From positions 719,912-783,911 of the forward strand of contig NZ_JAAQPI010000002.1 in the NCBI RefSeq assembly GCF_011683955.1: a stretch of DNA of 64,000 bases, given 5' to 3'. The translations under genes and the position numbers were made by a program. This DNA comes from Pseudomaricurvus alkylphenolicus (GTDB taxonomy: Bacteria; Pseudomonadota; Gammaproteobacteria; Pseudomonadales; Cellvibrionaceae). A model generated the notes under the pieces. It was not told the origin of the DNA. It saw only the letters and a list, made by a program, of their open reading frames with translations, and searched no databases. This document shows positions 59,518-64,000 of the stretch, in pieces (position 1 is the stretch's first letter; every line of letters starts with the position of its first letter).

Positions 59518-61008
59518 CTAACGATGCCGCTGCAGTTGAGCGGCGTGATGCATCACGTGGAAGATGTAATTCTGTTCCACGGTACCACTGAATAGCCAGG
59601 CACCTGGTCCGCGGGCATAAATCGCCACGTCTTCGCCGCCATGGGTTTCACTGGCAAGCGGCACAAGGGCTGGTTGTTTGAAGTCTCTGTGCCCCACAGA
59701 ATCGTGGTCCAGGTGCTCTCGGTCGCTGCCGGCTCCAGGTCCGTTGGCATAGGAAAGCGTGGTGTAGGGATGGCCTTGCGCTGAGCGCGAGGCGGCCAAC
59801 CCCAGGATGGGATTGCCCCGTTCAGAATAACCGGCCATGGTCAGGGTGTGGCTGTGGTCCGCCGTGGCAATAATCAGTGTATCCTGTTCATCGGTCATGG
59901 CGGCGGCTTTGGCTACTGCGGCGGCATAGGCCCTGCCATCCTCCAAAGCTCGATAGGCGTTACCGGCATGATGACCGTGATCCACTCGCCCGGCTTCCAC
60001 CAGTAAAAAGAACCCCTTGCCCTGTCGCTGCAATCGCTCGATAGCCATCGCCGTCATTTGCGCCAGTGACGGCTCGCCACCGACATCGCTGGCGCGATCT
60101 GCCTCGTAGGCCATATGTGAAGCGCTGAACAACGCCAGCAGTTTGCCGTCAGGGCCGACCTCCAGCAGTTCGTCATTGGTCTGGGCGTAGTGTCCGTCCG
60201 GGTATTTGGTCAACCATTCATTGATCAGGTGGCGATTGTCCTCGCGACGGCCTGGCTGTCCTTCGGCATCCATGACGTTATGAGGCAAAAAATTCTTGCG
60301 CCCGCCGCCCATCAACACTTCAATCCCATTGCCGTGGGAAAAGGCCACCAGCTGGGAGGCGATATCGCGACATCCTGCCTGTTGTTGCCCCGGCGTCAAA
60401 TCCGCGTCGCCTTCCATATTGCGATCCGCACTGTGGGCGTATCCGGCTGCCGGGGTGGCGTGGGTAATGCGGGCGGTGGAGACAATCCCAGTGGCCATGC
60501 CGATCTCCTCCGCCAACTCTATGGCGGTGGTCAAACTGGCCTGTTTAATTGCACTGCAGTCGCCGCGCTTGAGACTGTCATCCACAGAAAGCACGCCTGC
60601 ACGTGTTTTGACTCCTGTCAGCATTGCGGTGGCCGTACCGGCGGAATCAGGAGTTTGTGCATCGGTGCTGTAGGTTTTTGACAGCGCCAAATGGGGAAAG
60701 TGCTCGTAACTCAGGACGTGTTCCTCCCCGTTATTGCCCTGTCGTTGTCCATCCAGGATACGCAGGGCGGTGTTTGAGGTAATGCCGTGCCCGTCGGCGA
60801 TAAACAGGATCACATTGCGCGCCGGTGTGGTGATGGCTTTTTGCTGCTGCTTGGTCCGCAACAATGCCTGCCCCTGCTGGTACCAGTCATTCTGGCTTTG
60901 TTTCACGGCCTGGGATAGGGTCGCTGGAGTTTGAGGGGGGAGGGAGGTGCAAGCCGACAAAGCGGTGACCACTGCCGTCCAGAGCGTGAGGTGTCTGCGT
61001 AGAAACAT
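59518..61008 (-). CDS. Alkaline phosphatase, predicted lipoprotein
   Basis: 496 residues. Lipoprotein-type signal (LTLWTAVVTALSAC), metal site VILFIADGHGITSNTALRIL, active-site Ser in TPDSAGTATAMLTGVKTRAG, FLLVEAGRVDHGHHAGNAYR, and ATADHSHTLTMAGYS. PhoA-superfamily enzyme releasing phosphate from monoesters. No Pho box was found upstream; instead a 10-bp inverted repeat lies at 61089-61115 between this gene and the TPR gene. Confidence 0.94.
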   Translation of the reverse strand: MFLRRHLTLWTAVVTALSACTSLPPQTPATLSQAVKQSQNDWYQQGQALLRTKQQQKAITTPARNVILFIADGHGITSNTALRILDGQRQGNNGEEHVLSYEHFPHLALSKTYSTDAQTPDSAGTATAMLTGVKTRAGVLSVDDSLKRGDCSAIKQASLTTAIELAEEIGMATGIVSTARITHATPAAGYAHSADRNMEGDADLTPGQQQAGCRDIASQLVAFSHGNGIEVLMGGGRKNFLPHNVMDAEGQPGRREDNRHLINEWLTKYPDGHYAQTNDELLEVGPDGKLLALFSASHMAYEADRASDVGGEPSLAQMTAMAIERLQRQGKGFFLLVEAGRVDHGHHAGNAYRALEDGRAYAAAVAKAAAMTDEQDTLIIATADHSHTLTMAGYSERGNPILGLAASRSAQGHPYTTLSYANGPGAGSDREHLDHDSVGHRDFKQPALVPLASETHGGEDVAIYARGPGAWLFSGTVEQNYIFHVMHHAAQLQRHR

Positions 61009-61088
61009 ATAAGCTCGTAATTTCGAAAGATGAACAGAGTGATTTAAACGTATTTAGCCTTCAATGTCTTTAGTGTGGCCTGTTAGCC

Positions 61089-61115
61089 GGAAATTGTCTC
61101 CATTCGACAATCTCC
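61089..61115. promoter_or_regulatory. Inverted repeat between divergent phosphatase and TPR genes
   Basis: GGAAATTGTC-TCCATTC-GACAATCTCC: ten-base arms with one mismatch around a seven-base centre. It is 81 bases from the phosphatase start and 145 from the TPR start. Regulator unknown; it could equally be an mRNA hairpin. The rest of the 252-base gap is A/T-rich without other named elements. Confidence 0.45.
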
Positions 61116-61260
61116 AGCCCGAAAACAGCGAATACCACCAGATGTCGGCGAAATGGCGGCAATATCAGTCATACTCTGGGAATTGCCTGGCAGATCAAAT
61201 GTGGTACTCCCGTGCGCAGTTGGGTATGCTTTTCGTGTAATTCAACATGGATGTCAGAGC

Positions 61261-63855
61261 ATGCATCGAAAAATCCTTTCTTCTGCTGTGTTGATGGCGG
61301 CCTTGCTGGGGGGCTGCACCCAGAAGTCTCCAGAGCAAACCCTGGCAGGCATTCAGCAGGACCTGCAGAACGACAATTTTCGCTCCGCTGAAATCAAGGG
61401 CAAAAGCCTATTGACCGAGGCCCGGGAAAACAAGCGGCCAGAGCTGGTTCGAGCAGCCCGATTGCTATTGGCGAGAACCTATTTTCAGTTTGGTGACAAT
61501 ATCAATGCGGCACGCTTTTACGATGCGCTGGAGCGCCTCCCGGGGACCGATGGAGCGCCCGGACAACAGATCGTGCCAATGGATAAAGACTGGCATCAAT
61601 GGGTTATGGCGGCCCTGGAAAACCGCGACCCTGAATTGGTGGACGAAATCCTCAAGAGTGAACAGGCGCCCTTTAACGATAAAGCCCGGGAGATATACAA
61701 GATACTTCAGTTGCGGGCAGAAGGCGCCTCCGCCGATGCGATGTCAGTTCTGGAGCTGACGGAACCCCCCTCCGCGAATGAATCACCATTTATCCGCTAT
61801 CAATATACACGCTTGACGGCACACAGTGACCTCGAAACGGCAATGACCGTAATTGAGGAGATCACCGCTGCAGATCCACATTTCTCAGATGCGCTTCTCT
61901 TCAAAGCTCGCCTGCATCAGGCCAGGGGCGAAGGCGCGGCCGCTCTGGAGAATTACATCCTCTATTCCAAACAGCGCCCGGGGGATGCTGACGCGAGTGT
62001 GTATACCGCCTTGGCAGCCTTTCAGCAAAAAGACTACGAGACTGGCAAAATCTACGTGCAAAAACTTGCTCGCCAGGCAGCCAATCACCCCATGACACAG
62101 CAGCTACAGGCGATGCAGTTTTTCTTTGACAAACGCTTTGACGATGCCATGGAGTTGGCGCAACGCTCTCTCAATCAGGGCCTGGAATCCTTTATCAACC
62201 ATTTGATTATTGGTGTGGGGGCTTACCAGCAGCATTCCTGGGAGCAAGCCAATCGACATCTTACGATCATCAGTGACCGGCTTCCCAGCGATCATTTTGG
62301 TCGTAAAATGCTGGTGGAAACCAAGCTGCAGTTGAATGAATCGGAAGAGGCGGCCGAAATTTTCCAAAACCTGGATACTCGAGATGCCATCGATGTGGCC
62401 CTGGCCAACCGGGTCAGTCACCAATTGATCAGTCGGGGTATTTTTGACGACGCCAGTATGATTCAACAAAAAGTGGCGGATATCGACGTTGAACAACACA
62501 ACCTGGCTAATCAGCGGTACATTCTCAATCAGGCACTAAAACGTAACGAATTCAAACAGGCACTGGTGGAATCCGTTAAGAGTGAAGATGCCGGGGCGAA
62601 AGACAAGCTGCGATTGGTATTTATTCACTTGGCAGACGGAGAAACCGATAAAGCTGATCGTATTGTCACGCAGTGGTTGTCTTCAACTGCGGATGATCTA
62701 CACGCGCTTAATGCAGCAGCAATGGTTGCTCAGCGCAAAGGTGATAAGCGCAAAATGATGGAATACATCGATCGTGCGCTATCGATCGATCCCGACAATA
62801 TTCCCAGTCTTTTGTTGCAGCTCAGTGCAATGGCCGCTGTTGGTGATGCCCCAGCAACTCGCAGAATCAGTAGCAGGTTGATGGATGATCTCAGTTTTAT
62901 CAATCCCATGGTCTATCACCACTGGTTGGGTTCTTCTTACCACTTTAATCAGCTGGACTGGGAAAAAGCGCAAGCATCATTGCAAGGCGACAATCGCGAA
63001 GCATTGGAAGGAGTACTCTTAAACTTTCTGCTGCGCACCCGTCAGCTGGAGCGCGTTGAGACTTACCTGGCTGAGCGAGGAGATGAAAAGCAGTGGAGTA
63101 AGAGTCAACGTGTAGCGTCAATTCTTGCTGATATCGAGCGCCAGCAACCCGGTCAGGCAAGCGCCCACCTGCAAAACCTGATCGATAGCCCGGTGTTTGA
63201 CGATGCATCCATGGCTCAATTTACTTTGGGCATCGCCGCTCGTATTGAACAGTACGATATGGTGTTTAGAATACTTCAAAAAGCCGATGGCAAAGGTATT
63301 ACCGTACGTAACCGTTCTTTGATCGCCAGTACCGCGTATTTGAAGCAGGGCGAGATTAAGGAAGCAAGAACGAGCCTTCTCAATCACCCGACTCAGGATA
63401 CCGCTTATCATGAGTTGGATGCTGAGATACTGATGGCTGAGCGCAAATATCGCGATGCCTGGGAGGCTCTGGAAAAGGCGATTGAGCCCCGCAGCCGTTA
63501 CAGTGTGTTGGTAAAAATGTATGAAGTTGGGCGCAAGATCAATGCGTCGAAAAAGGTTCGGGCGCATATTCGGGATTACTTTAACGCCAAACCGAAAGAC
63601 AGTATATCCCGTCGTCGTATTGCGCAGTGGTATATGGAGAATAACCCCCAGTTTGCGATAGAGCTGTTGGATGTTTCCATGATGCAAAAGGAGTTGCAGA
63701 AGGACTGGATTACGACCAACAACCTGGCCTGGCTCTATCATCAGGTTGGCGATATGGAAAAAGCCCAACAATACGCCAAACACGCTATCAGCCACGCCCC
63801 CGAACGGGCCGAGGTAATCGATACTTACGAAACCGTTTTTGGTAAAAAACCCTGA
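61261..63855 (+). CDS. Large TPR-repeat lipoprotein (PEP-CTERM system TPR type)
   Basis: 864 residues from ATG 61261, giving a lipoprotein signal (LSSAVLMAALLGGC). The rest is a solenoid of tetratricopeptide-like helix pairs, such as ARLLLARTYFQFGDNINAA, RHLTIISDRLPSDHF, MMEYIDRALSIDPDNIPSLL and LAWLYHQVGDMEKAQQYAKH. The overall plan resembles PrsT-like TPR lipoproteins found with PEP-CTERM/exopolysaccharide systems, but no such system is in the window. The sequence ends soon after a TPR start (AEVIDTYETVFGKKP), perhaps lacking a final repeat; an IS element begins about 18 bases after the stop. Confidence 0.85.
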   Translation: MHRKILSSAVLMAALLGGCTQKSPEQTLAGIQQDLQNDNFRSAEIKGKSLLTEARENKRPELVRAARLLLARTYFQFGDNINAARFYDALERLPGTDGAPGQQIVPMDKDWHQWVMAALENRDPELVDEILKSEQAPFNDKAREIYKILQLRAEGASADAMSVLELTEPPSANESPFIRYQYTRLTAHSDLETAMTVIEEITAADPHFSDALLFKARLHQARGEGAAALENYILYSKQRPGDADASVYTALAAFQQKDYETGKIYVQKLARQAANHPMTQQLQAMQFFFDKRFDDAMELAQRSLNQGLESFINHLIIGVGAYQQHSWEQANRHLTIISDRLPSDHFGRKMLVETKLQLNESEEAAEIFQNLDTRDAIDVALANRVSHQLISRGIFDDASMIQQKVADIDVEQHNLANQRYILNQALKRNEFKQALVESVKSEDAGAKDKLRLVFIHLADGETDKADRIVTQWLSSTADDLHALNAAAMVAQRKGDKRKMMEYIDRALSIDPDNIPSLLLQLSAMAAVGDAPATRRISSRLMDDLSFINPMVYHHWLGSSYHFNQLDWEKAQASLQGDNREALEGVLLNFLLRTRQLERVETYLAERGDEKQWSKSQRVASILADIERQQPGQASAHLQNLIDSPVFDDASMAQFTLGIAARIEQYDMVFRILQKADGKGITVRNRSLIASTAYLKQGEIKEARTSLLNHPTQDTAYHELDAEILMAERKYRDAWEALEKAIEPRSRYSVLVKMYEVGRKINASKKVRAHIRDYFNAKPKDSISRRRIAQWYMENNPQFAIELLDVSMMQKELQKDWITTNNLAWLYHQVGDMEKAQQYAKHAISHAPERAEVIDTYETVFGKKP

Positions 63856-63872
63856 AGCAGGGAGAGAGGTTT

Positions 63873-64000
63873 GGGGACTGTTAAAAATTCTGTGTCATTC
63901 CTATAATCACGACCCAAAAGGAACGACACATGTCCAACGAGTTCGACTTTAACAAAGCACTGGAAGCCCTACAATCTGGTCAATCTTTGACCGGGAAAGA
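63873..64000 (+). mobile_element. Left end of an IS256-family insertion sequence (truncated by window)
   Basis: GGGACTGTTAAAAATTCTGT at about 63874-63893 matches the usual IS256-type terminal inverted repeat style, followed by a TATAAT (63902-63907) and the transposase start. The right end and target duplication lie outside, so exact boundaries are not proven. Confidence 0.72.
63930..64000 (+). CDS. IS256-family transposase (N-terminal fragment)
   Basis: The frame from ATG 63930 gives MSNEFDFNKALEALQSGQSL, then TGK, before the window ends. This N-terminus is like those of IS256-family DDE transposases (FDFxxALxALQxGxxLTGKDG). AAGG lies 8-12 bases upstream. Only 23 full codons are visible, so the family call rests on this short segment and on the flanking repeat. 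Confidence 0.7.
   Translation, partial: MSNEFDFNKALEALQSGQSLTGK

Noticed and set aside
61009..61260. Pho box before the alkaline phosphatase gene
   Set aside because: No CTGTCAT-type direct repeats are present; only an unrelated inverted repeat was found.

Overview
The window reads as a contiguous piece of a gammaproteobacterial chromosome. Support comes from gene orders typical of that class: zapA - 6S RNA - 5-formyl-THF cyclo-ligase next to ygfB-pepP-ubiH-ubiI; gpmI-envC-ctpA-yibQ divergent from yibN-grxC-secB; a class II (Pseudomonas-type) PHA synthase; and an ArsR-methyltransferase fusion heading metK-ahcY-metF. The mix of zinc and other TonB receptors, PHA genes and c-di-GMP genes suits a free-living, probably aquatic bacterium of the Cellvibrionales/Pseudomonas neighbourhood. 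That placement is an inference; no rRNA is present.

Layout. 1-7.5 kb: partial gene, HDOD protein, then a leftward methyl-cycle operon (regulator, metK, ahcY, metF, rsmE) behind a perfect palindrome, with a DUF3080 lipoprotein gene upstream. 7.6-10.4 kb: BlaI-type repressor, an M56 peptidase fused to a TonB C-terminal domain, and a TonB protein, with two tandem operators in the promoter. 10.4-13.4 kb: an SOS-box-controlled UmuD-like gene lacking both catalytic residues, an AstE-like deacylase and a GCS2-type ligase. 13.7-17.8 kb: peroxiredoxin, EEP-family protein, a c-di-GMP-I riboswitch in front of a solute-binding-like protein, a second HDOD protein and an MmcQ/YjbR protein. 17.8-24.1 kb: cyclo-ligase, 6S RNA, zapA, ZapB-like, ygfB, pepP, ubiH, ubiI. 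24.1-29.4 kb: PHA locus (phaZ and a membrane protein leftward; phasin, phaC and a small protein rightward). 29.3-35.7 kb: Lrp regulator, leucine dehydrogenase, two alpha/beta hydrolases, TonB receptor, winged-helix protein. 35.8-38.8 kb: a 43-residue membrane protein behind an FNR/Anr box, a ZnuD-like receptor with a His/acid loop, and a DUF2946-like protein. 38.9-42.9 kb: hisB, hisH and hisF, with a PilZ protein and a PAS-GGDEF protein where hisA would be expected. 43.2-50.8 kb: envelope and secretion cluster. 50.9-57.6 kb: oppABCDF-type peptide transporter and a GST. 57.6-64 kb: M2 peptidase, alkaline phosphatase, large TPR lipoprotein and the left end of an IS256-family element.

How parts connect. 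The methyl-cycle operon recycles S-adenosylhomocysteine and probably answers to it through its own regulator. The PHA locus holds synthesis, coating and degradation functions. Two HDOD proteins, a PilZ protein, a PAS-GGDEF protein and a c-di-GMP riboswitch give the window a second-messenger theme. The points most worth a second look are the catalytically dead SOS-regulated UmuD homologue, the short FNR-box gene, the c-di-GMP riboswitch target, the missing hisA, and the fibronectin-III insertion in the OppC permease.
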